Counted from the stretch's first letter, positions 32,986 through 42,238 are shown. The stretch: DNA of 64,000 nucleotides from Niveispirillum cyanobacteriorum (GCF_002868735.1 NZ_CP025611.1:62001-126000), one strand, 5' to 3'. Made by a program: numbers and translations. Notes: generated by a model from the letters alone, not told the origin.

Positions 32986-34317
32986 TCAATGCTTGTGGCG
33001 GAGGTCCAGGACCTGCTGTGCTGTCAGGGGGCGGTAGTAGAAGTATCCCTGGCCGTAATCGCATCCTGCATCGGCCAGCGCCACCAGTTGCACCAGATGC
33101 TCAACGCCCTCTACCACGGTCCGCATTCCCAGTTTGCCAGCCAGGTCGACAATGAACTGAACGACGGCTAGCTGCCGTTCATTCTCCACAACATTATCGA
33201 CGAAACTCTTGTCGATCTTCAGGGTCGTGGCGGGGCAATTGACCAGCAACGATAGGGCAGAATGGTCACGACCGAAATCATCAATAGCGATGCCGAAACC
33301 TTCTGAGGCAATAGCTTTGACCTGGGCCATCACCGCTTCGTTGCTCAACAGTCCCTCTGTGATTTCCAGCTCCAGCTTATCCCGGTCAAGGCCCAGGCGC
33401 CGGCATTCCTCAGTCAGAATTTCCAGGACGGAAGGGGCGCAATTATCTGGCTGAAGCTGAAGCGGGGAGACGTTGATGGACAAATGGATGCTCCGCCCCT
33501 GTTGCCGCCATAGGTGCTTCTGGCGCAGCGCTTCCCGCATCAGCCATTCGCCGATTGGAACGATGGTCTGGTTGCGTTCGGCCAGTGGTATGAATTCCGC
33601 CGGTGATACAGAACCGAATTCAGGGTGGCGCCAGCGCAGCAGCGCTTCCACCCCAAATACCTCTCCTGCCCGTATGTCGATCTTCGGCTGGTACACAAGC
33701 GACATACCGGACCCGCCACGTGCAAACCAGAGGCCGTCTTCCAACGCCCGCTGCCGCGCCAGTTTGCGGCGAAGATCATCAGCATACCAGCCGATCTGCC
33801 GGCTGCTGCGCTGTGCCTCTCGCCGGGCGGAGCGGGCCGCCATGACCAGCATGTCCATATTGTCGGCAGCGTCGATGAAGCTGGCCACACCACAGGACAA
33901 GGACAGGTGGCATGTGGTGTTGCCCACCCGCAATGGCGCCTCCAACAGGCGGATGATGCCCTCCACCTCCGCGTTGGCATCAGGCAGCAGGGCCGCGAAC
34001 CGTTCACTGTCGAACCGGGCCAGCAGCGCATTCTGACCGAAGGCTAATGTCATCCGGTCACGGATCGTCGCCAGCAGGATCAAGGCAGCATCATAGCCCA
34101 GGCGTGAAATCAACCCGTCATAATCGTTCAATTCCATATAGATCAAGATGGCGTTACCGCCGCCGGCTGACAGGGTCTTTAGCAGGCGATTACCTTCTGT
34201 CACGAACCCATGCTTGTTCAGCATTCCGGTCAGCGGATCGTGCAGCAGCGCCGGCGCCTGATAGGCGCAGGGGCAGCTCGCCAGCATTTCCGGCATCATA
34301 TCAAGACCTTGGATCAT
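32986..34317 (-). CDS. GGDEF(degenerate)-EAL protein, paralogue A
   Basis: A 443-residue cytoplasmic protein without a sensor domain. The GGDEF region begins DPLTGMLNKHGF (~28) but the active-site loop reads ARFDSERFAALLP (~99-111) and lacks GG and the Glu pair, so it is not a cyclase. The EAL domain keeps VEALLRWRHPEFG, LSINVSPLQL, LELEITEGLL and VVEGVEH, while the loop-6 motif is IDDFGRDHSALSLL instead of DDFGTGYSSL. Activity is uncertain, because loop 6 controls dimerisation and metal binding in EAL enzymes. I chose the ATG at 34315-34317. It follows its paralogue by ~100 bases and probably arose by tandem duplication. Confidence 0.85.
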   Translation of the reverse strand: MIQGLDMMPEMLASCPCAYQAPALLHDPLTGMLNKHGFVTEGNRLLKTLSAGGGNAILIYMELNDYDGLISRLGYDAALILLATIRDRMTLAFGQNALLARFDSERFAALLPDANAEVEGIIRLLEAPLRVGNTTCHLSLSCGVASFIDAADNMDMLVMAARSARREAQRSSRQIGWYADDLRRKLARQRALEDGLWFARGGSGMSLVYQPKIDIRAGEVFGVEALLRWRHPEFGSVSPAEFIPLAERNQTIVPIGEWLMREALRQKHLWRQQGRSIHLSINVSPLQLQPDNCAPSVLEILTEECRRLGLDRDKLELEITEGLLSNEAVMAQVKAIASEGFGIAIDDFGRDHSALSLLVNCPATTLKIDKSFVDNVVENERQLAVVQFIVDLAGKLGMRTVVEGVEHLVQLVALADAGCDYGQGYFYYRPLTAQQVLDLRHKH

Positions 34318-34362
34318 TTCTGAACCCCGTCGGTTCGGCATGATCAAGATTACTATAACTTT

Positions 34363-34370
34363 ATGGTTAA
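34363..34370 (-). promoter_or_regulatory. TTAACCAT site upstream of EAL paralogue A (CtrA-half-site-like)
   Basis: The minus strand reads TTAACCATAAAG, about 46 bases before the chosen start of paralogue A. TTAACCAT is the 8-mer half-site reported for CtrA in Caulobacter. A similar site lies upstream of paralogue B (35867-35874), and chpT is in the same window. Confidence 0.4.
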
Positions 34371-34418
34371 GCCATTTGTCCAGATGGTCAGGTTTCCAAG
34401 GTTCCGCCGGAGCGACAT

Positions 34419-35750
34419 TTATGCTGCCTGGCGCAGATCCAGAATCCGGCCCGCGCACATGGGACGGTAATAGAAATAGCCCTGGCCATAGTCACAGCCG
34501 GCCCCGGCGACCGCCACCAACTGGCGGATATGCTCAATCCCTTCCACCACCGTGCGCATGCCCAGATCATGGGCCAGTTCGGTGATGAAACGGATGATCG
34601 TCGCCTGACGCGGGTTGCGCAGGACATTGTCCACGAAGCTCTTGTCGATCTTCAACGTATTAGCCGGGCTTTCCACCAGCAGGGACAGGGCCGAATGGTC
34701 CCGCCCGAAATCGTCAATACCAATGGAAAAGCCCGCATCGGCCAACCGGCGTACTTGTACCATGGCACGCTCGTCTGTCAGCATGCCTTCGGTGATCTCC
34801 AGTTCCACCTTCCGGCGGTCCAGGTCCAGACGCGCACATTCATCGACCAGGATTTCCAGAACAGAGGCGTGGCTGGGTTCCACCAGCAACTGTACCGGCG
34901 AGATATTGATGGCCATGGAAAGGTCCATGCCATCCCGCCGCCAATCCGCCTGCTGGCGCAGCGATTCCCGGATCAGCCATTCGCCCAGCGGATTGATGGT
35001 GCGGGTCCGTTCGGCTACCGGTATGAACTCGGCTGGTGAGATGGCACCCAACTCCGGATGGGACCAGCGCATCAGCGCCTCCACCCCCGTCACGCGGCCA
35101 GAATGGATTTCGACCTTGGGCTGATAAAGCAGCGAGATGCCGGCGCCGGCCCGGCTGGCCCACAACCCATCCTCAATGGCGCGGCTTCGTGCCAGACGCT
35201 TGCGCAGGTCGCTGGCGAAGACGCTGACCGACCTGCCCGCATTGGCAGCGTCCCGCCGCGCAATGCGAGCGGCCACTACCAGCATATGCATATCGTCGGC
35301 GGCTTCGGGATAGGAAGCGACGCCGCAAGTGATGGACAGATGATAGGCATGGCCGCTAATGACCACCGGTGTTTCCAGCGTCCGGTTCAGGGCCTCCAGA
35401 CTGTCCCCCGCATCAGGCAACAGGGCCACGAAACGCTCACTGTCCAGACGTGCCAGCAGGACATCGTCACCAAAGGCCAGTTCCAGGCGCCGCCGCATGG
35501 CGTTTAGCAGTTCCAGCGCCTCCTCATATTCCATGCGGGAGACGATACCTTCGTAATTGTTCAATTCGATGAAGACGACATGCGGATGTTCTCCGGCCAG
35601 CACCATCATGGGTAGCAGGCGGTTTCCCTCGCGGATGAAGCCGTGTTTGTTCAGCAATCCCGTCAACGGGTCGCGCAGGGCGACAGGGGCCTGCGGCGCC
35701 ATGGCCGAGACGGTGTCGTCGCCTGCACGGAGGTAATGTACCCGTTGCAT
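34419..35750 (-). CDS. GGDEF(degenerate)-EAL protein, paralogue B
   Basis: A 443-residue protein from the chosen start, closely similar to paralogue A along its length: DPLTGLLNKHGF, ARLDSERFVALLP as a degenerate GGDEF loop, VEALMRWSHPELG, MAINISPVQL, VELEITEGML, IDDFGRDHSALSLL and GQGYFYYRP. Shared loss of GGDEF and the same loop-6 change argue that these were fixed before the duplication. Likely role: c-di-GMP phosphodiesterase or a c-di-GMP-binding effector. The ATG at 35748-35750 has CAGGG 5-9 bases upstream; ATGs at 35780 and 35798 are alternatives. Its upstream region (35799-36030) is A+T-rich with several TTAA motifs. Confidence 0.85.
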   Translation of the reverse strand: MQRVHYLRAGDDTVSAMAPQAPVALRDPLTGLLNKHGFIREGNRLLPMMVLAGEHPHVVFIELNNYEGIVSRMEYEEALELLNAMRRRLELAFGDDVLLARLDSERFVALLPDAGDSLEALNRTLETPVVISGHAYHLSITCGVASYPEAADDMHMLVVAARIARRDAANAGRSVSVFASDLRKRLARSRAIEDGLWASRAGAGISLLYQPKVEIHSGRVTGVEALMRWSHPELGAISPAEFIPVAERTRTINPLGEWLIRESLRQQADWRRDGMDLSMAINISPVQLLVEPSHASVLEILVDECARLDLDRRKVELEITEGMLTDERAMVQVRRLADAGFSIGIDDFGRDHSALSLLVESPANTLKIDKSFVDNVLRNPRQATIIRFITELAHDLGMRTVVEGIEHIRQLVAVAGAGCDYGQGYFYYRPMCAGRILDLRQAA

Positions 35751-35844
35751 CTGAACCCTGCCCATCATCTTGCAATCCATTGCAACATCATGGGGCAAGA
35801 TGATTATTTTGTCAGATGTGCAGAGGGATAGTTGATCATATCAA

Positions 35845-35874
35845 TTAATGAATTCTTCGTTAATCATTAACCAT
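35845..35874. promoter_or_regulatory. A+T-rich operator-like cluster upstream of EAL paralogue B
   Basis: TTAATGA (35845-35851) is the inverse of TCATTAA (35864-35870). TTAATCATTAA (35860-35870) is a palindrome around one C, and TTAACCAT (35867-35874) is a CtrA-half-site-like 8-mer. The spacing is not the canonical TTAA-N7-TTAA. The cluster is in the only strongly A+T-rich stretch of this area. Confidence 0.4.
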
Positions 35875-35978
35875 AAAATATTCAGTGAATATCCAATTGC
35901 CAACGGGATGAATACATACCTTTGGTGGGGGTGCTGGAAACCTGAGAAATCTTCCGGTGCAATATCTTACGGGCATTC

Positions 35979-36017
35979 GGGTGTCATCCTGCGCCCAAGA
36001 GAAACAGAATGACACCC
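35979..36017 (-). terminator. Weak terminator candidate after the NfeD gene
   Basis: GGGTGTCAT (35979-35987) pairs with ATGACACCC (36009-36017) around a 21-base loop, just beyond the NfeD stop on the minus strand. There is no T tract, and the loop is long. Confidence 0.35.
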
Positions 36018-36030
36018 AAGCCGTGTTTCC

Positions 36031-36471
36031 TTATGTGCCTTCTACCCGCAAGATGGCACCATCAACGCCCGTGACCCGCACGCGGCTGCCCTGTGGCATA
36101 TCGGTGGCGCCTGCGACGCGCCAGATGCCGTCGGCGACCCGGGCCCGGCCATAGCCGTTCACGATCGCTTCCTCCAGCGTCAGGACCTGTCCCAGATATT
36201 GCTCCCCTCGGCGGTTCAGGGTGCCCGACTGTGTATCGTCAGGGTCTCGCCGCGCCAACAGGCGTGACAGGAACCAAGCGAGCATCGCCAGCACGCCAAA
36301 CAGCACCAGTTCTGCAACCAGCCCGATATCGAAGACCAGCGCGACCACGCCAACAACGCCCGCGGCCCCGCCGATCCACAGCAATGCTGCCCCCGGAATG
36401 AACATTTCCAGTGCCGCCAGGACCAGCGCCAGGCACCACCAGTACCAGTAGAGAACGCGAAACCCTTCCAT
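36031..36471 (-). CDS. NfeD family membrane protein
   Basis: A 146-residue NfeD-like protein. Two to three membrane segments (RVLYWYWWCLALVLAALEMF, ALLWIGGAAGVVGVVALVF, ELVLFGVLAMLAWFLSRLLA) lead to a short OB-fold domain (RRGEQYLGQVLTLEEAIVNG, VRVTGVDGAILRVEGT). It lies 29 bases downstream of the QmcA-like gene on the same strand; NfeD and SPFH proteins are classic operon partners thought to organise membrane microdomains. The ATG at 36469-36471 follows AAGGAGGAAGCG; an in-frame TTG further upstream is not needed. Confidence 0.9.
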   Translation of the reverse strand: MEGFRVLYWYWWCLALVLAALEMFIPGAALLWIGGAAGVVGVVALVFDIGLVAELVLFGVLAMLAWFLSRLLARRDPDDTQSGTLNRRGEQYLGQVLTLEEAIVNGYGRARVADGIWRVAGATDMPQGSRVRVTGVDGAILRVEGT

Positions 36472-36500
36472 CGCTTCCTCCTTCAATCCGGTCAGATTTT

Positions 36501-37571
36501 TCAGGTGCCGCTACTGTCGCCCCAGGGCGACGGCTGCTGCTGCGCGGCTTTGATGGCGGCAACCTGTTCGGCGTTGGTTCCGTCGGTGGCGGGCAGGGCC
36601 GCCGCCGCGGGCTTGCGGGGCGGTTTGGATGCCGGTGGGATTGTGGGGCCGTTGCCGCCATCGCCCTTGAACGCATCCTTCGCCAGTTCGGCCAGACCGC
36701 CCAGCGAACTGATGATGCCGGTCGCCTCCATGGGCATGAAAAAGACCTTCTGGTTCGGGCTGTGTGCGAATTCCTTGAAGGTGGTCAGGTATTGTTGGGC
36801 CACAAAGTAATTGATGGCCTGGACATTGCCGCCCGCAATCGCGTCGGACACCATGCGGGTCGCGGCGGCCTCCGCCTCGGCCTCACGCTCACGCGCTTCG
36901 GCATCGCGGAAGGCGGCCTCACGGCGGCCCTCGGCCTCCAGGATGGCGGCCTGCTTCTGACCCTCTGCCTTCAGGATGGCGGATTGGCGCGCCCCTTCGG
37001 CTTCCAAGATCAGGGCGCGGCGGTCGCGTTCCGCCTTCATCTGACGGGCCATGCTGTCCACCAGATCACGCGGCGGCTGGATGTCGCGGATTTCGATGCG
37101 GGTGACCTTGATGCCCCAGGGCTGCGTCGCCTCGTCCACCACATGCAGCAACTGGGCATTGATGCGGTCGCGCTGGGACAGCAACTCATCCAGATCCATG
37201 GAGCCCATGACGGTGCGGATATTGGTCATGGTCAGGTTCAAGATGGCAATCTCAAGCTGGCTCACCTCATAGGCGGCCTTGGCGGCATCCAGTACCTGAT
37301 AGAAGACGACGCCGTCGACCTTCACCATGGCATTATCCTTGGTGATGACCTCCTGGCTGGGTACGTCCAGCACGATCTCCATCATGTTCATCTTTGCGCC
37401 GATGCTGTCGACGAAGGGCACAATGAAATGCAGGCCGGGGCGCAGGGTGTGCGTGTAACGCCCGAACCGTTCGATCGTGTATTCTTTACCTTGCGGGACT
37501 GTCTTGATGCCGGCAAAGGCCAGCAGGACGCCGAACAGGGCCACCACGCCCGCGAAAATCGCCAGTTCCAT
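36501..37571 (-). CDS. qmcA: SPFH/Band 7 family protein, QmcA-like
   Basis: A 356-residue stomatin/prohibitin-like membrane protein. An N-terminal membrane helix ([19 protein letters not shown]) precedes the SPFH domain ([60 protein letters not shown]), followed by an Ala/Glu-rich coiled-coil ([20 protein letters not shown]) and a Pro/Ala-rich tail. Such proteins oligomerise in the inner membrane and interact with FtsH or NfeD. GGGGGAAACC stands before the ATG at 37569-37571. Organised as an operon with the NfeD gene. Confidence 0.92.
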   Translation of the reverse strand: MELAIFAGVVALFGVLLAFAGIKTVPQGKEYTIERFGRYTHTLRPGLHFIVPFVDSIGAKMNMMEIVLDVPSQEVITKDNAMVKVDGVVFYQVLDAAKAAYEVSQLEIAILNLTMTNIRTVMGSMDLDELLSQRDRINAQLLHVVDEATQPWGIKVTRIEIRDIQPPRDLVDSMARQMKAERDRRALILEAEGARQSAILKAEGQKQAAILEAEGRREAAFRDAEAREREAEAEAAATRMVSDAIAGGNVQAINYFVAQQYLTTFKEFAHSPNQKVFFMPMEATGIISSLGGLAELAKDAFKGDGGNGPTIPPASKPPRKPAAAALPATDGTNAEQVAAIKAAQQQPSPWGDSSGT

Positions 37572-37764
37572 ATTCTGGTTTCCCCCTTGAACCCATGTCC
37601 CCAACATCGCATGTGGGATGGGGTAAAGGCGAGCGCAAGTGATCGGATACAACCATTAACCGATTTTGCGGAAGGGCCGTTTCCAGCCCGCCCTTGCCCC
37701 AGTCATCCAGCCGGCATAGCCTCCCGGCCATCGGTCTCTTTTTCGGATTATCAGGAGCCTTGCC

Positions 37765-38250
37765 ATGCGTCGCTTCCTTGCTGCTCTGCTGTTTCCCCTG
37801 GTGCTGGCCCTGCCTGCTGCGGCGCAGGAGGTCGTGGGGGAGTTCAGCAATGACTGGACCGGGAACGAGCTGGACATCACCGCCTTCCCCGATCCGGAAG
37901 TGAAGGGCATCACCTGTCACATCGTGGATTTCGACCGGTCCGTCTGGGACCGGCTGTCCAAGGGCAACTGGTTCGAGGATCCGTCCAACGCCTCCCTGGC
38001 CTGCCGGCAGACGGGTGCCATCAGCATCGGCGATATTGATCTGTCCAAGCGGGGTGAGGAGGTGTTCTCCGAACGCAAAAGCCTGGTTTTCAAGTCGATT
38101 GCGGTCCGCCGCATCTATGACAAGGCCAATGACACCCTGATCTATGTCGTTTACAGCCGGCAGGTGAAGGACGCGTCGGCCAAGATGTCGATCAGCACGG
38201 TCCCCCTGTTTGCCGCCAATCCGACCTGGGAGAAAGGCAAGCCCAAGTGA
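37765..38250 (+). CDS. creA: CreA family periplasmic protein
   Basis: A 161-residue protein of the CreA family. A Sec signal peptide (MRRFLAALLFPLVLALPAAA) is followed by the conserved blocks FSNDWTGNELDITAFPDPEV, GITCHIVDFDRSVWDRLSKG, ASLACRQTGAISIGDIDL and KSLVFKSIAVRRIYDKANDT, which cover nearly the whole E. coli protein. The function of CreA is unknown. AGGAG is 7 bases upstream of the ATG. The gene is transcribed alone; it is not near creBCD here. Confidence 0.93.
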   Translation: MRRFLAALLFPLVLALPAAAQEVVGEFSNDWTGNELDITAFPDPEVKGITCHIVDFDRSVWDRLSKGNWFEDPSNASLACRQTGAISIGDIDLSKRGEEVFSERKSLVFKSIAVRRIYDKANDTLIYVVYSRQVKDASAKMSISTVPLFAANPTWEKGKPK

Positions 38251-38408
38251 TCACACTGCCCGCGTCTCCCCGTGCTCCACGGCTTTCTTTTGGCAAAACC
38301 CTACAAATGGGTTAATACAAGGTTTATCTGAAGCACCGTTCGGTGGTATGTATCGCCTGTCCCAAAGGGACGATGCATACTCCAAAATGGGGACCGAGGG
38401 TCATGTGG

Positions 38409-40151
38409 ATGACGAGCCTTGTCGGGGGCGGCAAGGGTTCTGCCATTGGGCGCCGTTTGAATTTCGAGGTGCAGACCTTCAAGGCCGATCACTGGGTCAT
38501 TGAAGAGAGTCTGGCGACCGAGGAAGAAGCGCGGGCGCTGGCTACCAAGCTGTTGCCGAACCGCGACGGCGTGCGCATCATCCGCGACTTCGCGGGTGTT
38601 CCGGGGAAACCCGCAACGGAAACCATCATCTTCTCCGAAATGCGGGAAGCCAAGGGCAAGACCATTACGGTCCAGCCCGTGGATGACAGCCCCGTTTGCA
38701 CCGAAAGCAAGGATTATCTGGAGGCGGAAAGCCGCCAAACCATCTCCAAGCTGCTGCGGCAATATCTGGAAGACAAGGCGCTGACCGCATCCGAGCTGCT
38801 GTACAACGCGGCGGAGATGAAGCGCGCCATCAATTTCGAAAATCTGGTGCCTACCGCCGTGGGCCGTGTCGCCACCATTCAGGGCAAGGTGACGGGCCAG
38901 GATGTGCGCGAACGCCGCGATATCATCTATTCCAGCCTGACCGATCTGCGCGGCAAGGCCGAGGAAGCGCAGAAGCGCGCCAGTTTCAGTGTAAAGCAGG
39001 ACGGGTTCCGGGGTGCCCTGGACAAGGTTGAGACCCTGTGTAATGGCGATGTGGCCGAGGCCGATTATCTGTCCAAGGTCATCCTCTGCCGCGATCTGGT
39101 GCAGATCCGTAATCTGCTGGGCAAGGTGGAATGGCTGCTGGAAAGCGCCGGCGACGCCGCCCAGAACAAGGCCGCCCATATCCATATCATCGACACGCTG
39201 GTGGCCGATGCCAGTAGCTTCCAGTCGGTCATTCAGGACCTGCTGGGCCGGCAGCCGGACCTGGGCACGGCCTTGGGCCGCATGCTGGATATGGTGGAAG
39301 GCAAGTTTGAGCCGACCGAACGCGAAATGGCGCCGCCCATCGCCAAGGTGTTGAGCCAGTGGCTGGGCATGGGTCATGCGCCGCAGACCTGGCAGGTCGT
39401 GCTGGAAGCGTTCCTGCGTAGTCTGCGCGGCACGGCCCCTCTGTCGCGCGACCCAGAACGCAACCGTACCAGCTTCACCAATCTGGTGGCGCGCGTGATG
39501 ACCCCGACGGGTCTGTTCGGTGGCTCGCGGATGGCGGACGCCATCACCAATGGCTATCTGCGCTTCATCGAACAGGGCGGCGGTGAAGGCCGGCGCATGT
39601 CGATCGAAGGTGTGATGGGGCTGATGCCTGCCTGGCGCGACCGAACCCTGTATCTGGCTGAACTGGCCGGCGGGGATGTTGGACAGCGGGAGATGGATAC
39701 GGTGGTGGCGCGCCTGCGCAACTGTCTGTCCGTCGAGCGCGACGTGAACGGCATGGTCGGGTTGCAGGTGCCACTGAAGCCCAAGATGCAGGCCATGGCC
39801 TCGCTCTACACCGCTATCAATAATGCCAAACTGCCTGACGACGTGCGGCCTGCGATGGCCGACCGCATCGATGAGATGGTTGCCAGCTATATCTTGCAGG
39901 CCAAGGTGATCGAGCGGCTGGACGACCCGTCCGCCTCGCTGCGTATCCGCGCAACCAGATTGATGCAGTTCGCCGCCAACGACGTTCTGTCCAGTCCCAA
40001 GGCCCGTCGGATGGTGCGTGACCAGATTGTCGGCCTTTTGCGACAGCCCAATTTCGATGGCAAGTTCGTCGAGGGGCTGGCTACCCCGCAGGAACAGGCC
40101 AACGCGCTGCGGCAGTTCTACGGCCTGCTGCGTCAGGCGCAGTTCATGTGA
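38409..40151 (+). CDS. Large conserved-looking hypothetical protein
   Basis: A 580-residue, largely helical protein with no signal peptide or membrane span. I do not recognise a family. It begins MTSLVGGGKGSAIGRRLNFE with a short beta region (VQTFKADHWVIEESLATEEE, GKTITVQPVDDSP) that may be a small domain of ~100 residues, then ~470 residues of helices with repeated leucine/charged patterns (LVQIRNLLGKVEWLLESAGD, LLGRQPDLGTALGRMLDMVE). I chose the ATG at 38409, 8 bases behind GAGGG; an ATG at 38403 is too close to that site. It lies alone between creA and the convergent AbrB-like gene. Confidence 0.65.
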   Translation: MTSLVGGGKGSAIGRRLNFEVQTFKADHWVIEESLATEEEARALATKLLPNRDGVRIIRDFAGVPGKPATETIIFSEMREAKGKTITVQPVDDSPVCTESKDYLEAESRQTISKLLRQYLEDKALTASELLYNAAEMKRAINFENLVPTAVGRVATIQGKVTGQDVRERRDIIYSSLTDLRGKAEEAQKRASFSVKQDGFRGALDKVETLCNGDVAEADYLSKVILCRDLVQIRNLLGKVEWLLESAGDAAQNKAAHIHIIDTLVADASSFQSVIQDLLGRQPDLGTALGRMLDMVEGKFEPTEREMAPPIAKVLSQWLGMGHAPQTWQVVLEAFLRSLRGTAPLSRDPERNRTSFTNLVARVMTPTGLFGGSRMADAITNGYLRFIEQGGGEGRRMSIEGVMGLMPAWRDRTLYLAELAGGDVGQREMDTVVARLRNCLSVERDVNGMVGLQVPLKPKMQAMASLYTAINNAKLPDDVRPAMADRIDEMVASYILQAKVIERLDDPSASLRIRATRLMQFAANDVLSSPKARRMVRDQIVGLLRQPNFDGKFVEGLATPQEQANALRQFYGLLRQAQFM

Positions 40152-40160
40152 TTTGTTCCC

Positions 40161-41282
40161 TCAAACGCCGGTCGCCCGCCGCTCCTGCCACCGTCGCCAC
40201 AGGTGATAGGCGGCGGGGGCGAACAGGATGATCAGGACGATGCGGATGATGTGGTGTGTGGCGACAAAGGCCGCGTCCACATGCAGGGCCAGGGCCACCA
40301 AACTCATCTCCGCCAGGCCGCCGGGCGCATAGGCCAGGATCAGGCCCGCCAGATTCAGCCCCGTCAGCAGATGGACCAGCAGCGACAGGGCCAGCGTCAC
40401 CAGCAGCAGCACCAGCGTCAGCCCCGCCGCGATGCCGGCAGTGCGGGCGATACGCATCAGGGGCACCCGCTGAAACCGCCCGCCGATGGACGCCCCGATT
40501 ACCACCTGCGCGGCGGCGACCAGCAGGCCCGGCGGCTTCACGGCGGTCAGGCCGGCCAGATGCAACCCCGCTGACAGCAGCATGGGACCTACCAGGATCC
40601 CGGCGGGGATGCCCAGCTTCTGCGCCACCGGCGCGCCGATGAAGCACGCCGCAATGATGGCGTAATCGGTCAGGCTCAGTTCCCAGGGCCAGGGACCCAG
40701 CCCATGCAGGCTCCAGTCCCGGCCCGCCGGGTCATAGCCTGGCAGGGCCTGGAAAGCGAAGGGCACCGTCATCACGACCAACATGATCCGCAGGCTGTGC
40801 CCCAGCGCGATGGACCTGTCATCCCCGCCGGATGCGCCGCCCATCAGCACCATTTCCGTGAACCCGCCCGGCATGGCCGTGAAATAGGCGGTGGGCGGGT
40901 CATACCGGGCGAAGCGCCGCAGGTAGAAGGTACCGGCGGCGGCACCGATGATGATGTAAACAGCCATGAAGATCAGGCTGACCGACCATTCGCCCAGATG
41001 GCCCAGCAGGCTCGGGGTGAAGGAGGCACCCAGCATGATGCCCAGCACGATCACCAACCCATCGCGCAGCCGTGGCGGCACCATGGTCCGCACACCGCCC
41101 AAGGCGGCGATGGTGGTGGCCAGCATGGCCCCGATCATGAAGGCCAACGGCACGTGCAGCTTGAAACAGATCGCCCCGCCAGTGGTGCCCAGCACCATGG
41201 CGGTGGCAAAGGCGGGCCAGTCGAAGCGGCGGGCGCGCCGGGGTGGCGCTGAGGCCGGTTCCGTCTCGTGGGGTTCACTCAT
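40161..41282 (-). CDS. AbrB-type membrane protein (PF05145), not a DNA-binding AbrB
   Basis: A 373-residue integral membrane protein with about ten hydrophobic segments in two similar halves. The family repeat GGxxxxxLxxPLxFMIGAML appears as GAICFKLHVPLAFMIGAMLA in the first half and APVAQKLGIPAGILVGPMLL in the second, each followed by a GxxxG-rich helix. PF05145 proteins are often mislabelled AbrB regulators or ammonia monooxygenase; they are probably transporters of unknown substrate. The ATG overlaps the stop of the aspartoacylase-like gene by 4 bases, so the two are co-translated and the substrate may be an acylated amino acid or related compound. Confidence 0.85.
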   Translation of the reverse strand: MSEPHETEPASAPPRRARRFDWPAFATAMVLGTTGGAICFKLHVPLAFMIGAMLATTIAALGGVRTMVPPRLRDGLVIVLGIMLGASFTPSLLGHLGEWSVSLIFMAVYIIIGAAAGTFYLRRFARYDPPTAYFTAMPGGFTEMVLMGGASGGDDRSIALGHSLRIMLVVMTVPFAFQALPGYDPAGRDWSLHGLGPWPWELSLTDYAIIAACFIGAPVAQKLGIPAGILVGPMLLSAGLHLAGLTAVKPPGLLVAAAQVVIGASIGGRFQRVPLMRIARTAGIAAGLTLVLLLVTLALSLLVHLLTGLNLAGLILAYAPGGLAEMSLVALALHVDAAFVATHHIIRIVLIILFAPAAYHLWRRWQERRATGV

Positions 41283-42238
41283 ATCGCGAATCGGCCTAGC
41301 CTAACGGCGGTCTGCCCGCGTTCGGGGTGGCGCGACGGCATGATCATCACGCATTCATCATAGGGGGTGAGCAGCACCTTCTCGCCATCCGTGGCGAAGG
41401 GGGTGCCGGCCGCGGGGATGACATCCATGCCCTGATATTCCTTACGGAACCGGAAACGATCACTGCCTACCGTAACGGTTTCCGTCACCTCCACAAGCCG
41501 GGCGGGCGCCGGCTCGACGGATGGCAGCCATGGGGACAGCGCAGATGCCGGCACAATCCCTGAAAGCTGCAGGAAGCGCGCTGCCGTCTGTGTCGCCACC
41601 ACAGCGCTGTCCGGGTCCCAATGCTGCCCGCATTCGGCCAGCAGGGCGATAGGTCCCTGATCGCCCTGCGTGAAGCGCGGATGATCGATCAGGCGGCTGC
41701 CCCCGGCATGGCCACGGTCGGCCACCACGATGCCGGGCATCCCCAGCCGCCGCGCCAGATCTCGCCCGCGCGCGGAAGGGCCGCACAGCATCAGGGGAAT
41801 GCGGTCGGCCTGCATCGAATGCAGGTCCAGCAGCAGGTCCGCCCGGGCGAACAGCGGCCACAATTCCCGCGCCCGTCGCCGCTCCAGGCTGGGCCACCCC
41901 TCGGCCAGGGACGCGGGGGACCAGACGCGGTTCATATCCTCTTCCACATAACGCGACATGATCGGGAACTGTGGATCAAATTGTGCAAAGGCTTCCACAT
42001 TGGCAAAGGTGATGGAAAGCGATCCGTTTGTGGGGCGGATGCCCGCTTCCAGCAGCCTTATGCCCGCAATGGCGCCTGAATATTCATTGCCATGCATCAA
42101 GGCGTTGATCAGGACATGTGGACCGGGCCGTCCGCTGTCGAAATGATGGGCAAAGGGAATGTCTGAATTGCCTACCTGCCAGGGTATGATATCCGGCGGC
42201 TGAAGATCATCGGGTGACAAGGGATCGATACGCGCCAT
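41279..42238 (-). CDS. Succinylglutamate desuccinylase/aspartoacylase family metallopeptidase
   Basis: A 319-residue M14-like zinc hydrolase. The zinc ligands are visible as H49 and E52 (NALMHGNEYSGAIAGIRLLE) and H140 (LLLDLHSMQADRIPLM). Family members remove an acyl group from amino acids, such as N-acetylaspartate or succinylglutamate; the substrate here is unknown. It is coupled by a 4-base overlap to a membrane-protein gene and lies next to a divergent N-formylglutamate amidohydrolase gene, hinting at use of acylated amino acids. Confidence 0.9.
   Translation of the reverse strand: MARIDPLSPDDLQPPDIIPWQVGNSDIPFAHHFDSGRPGPHVLINALMHGNEYSGAIAGIRLLEAGIRPTNGSLSITFANVEAFAQFDPQFPIMSRYVEEDMNRVWSPASLAEGWPSLERRRARELWPLFARADLLLDLHSMQADRIPLMLCGPSARGRDLARRLGMPGIVVADRGHAGGSRLIDHPRFTQGDQGPIALLAECGQHWDPDSAVVATQTAARFLQLSGIVPASALSPWLPSVEPAPARLVEVTETVTVGSDRFRFRKEYQGMDVIPAAGTPFATDGEKVLLTPYDECVMIMPSRHPERGQTAVRLGRFAI

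Noticed and set aside
31425-33155. A 576-residue plus-strand open frame opposite the pseudokinase gene
   Set aside because: Composition typical of an antisense frame. The minus-strand gene has a coherent kinase fold, a membrane anchor and a coupled neighbour.
36411-37853. A 480-residue plus-strand open frame opposite qmcA
   Set aside because: QmcA and NfeD on the minus strand are certain, and creA starts inside the end of this frame on a different frame.
40161-41282. AbrB transcription regulator
   Set aside because: The name comes from an old misannotation. The protein is almost wholly membrane-spanning and has no DNA-binding domain.
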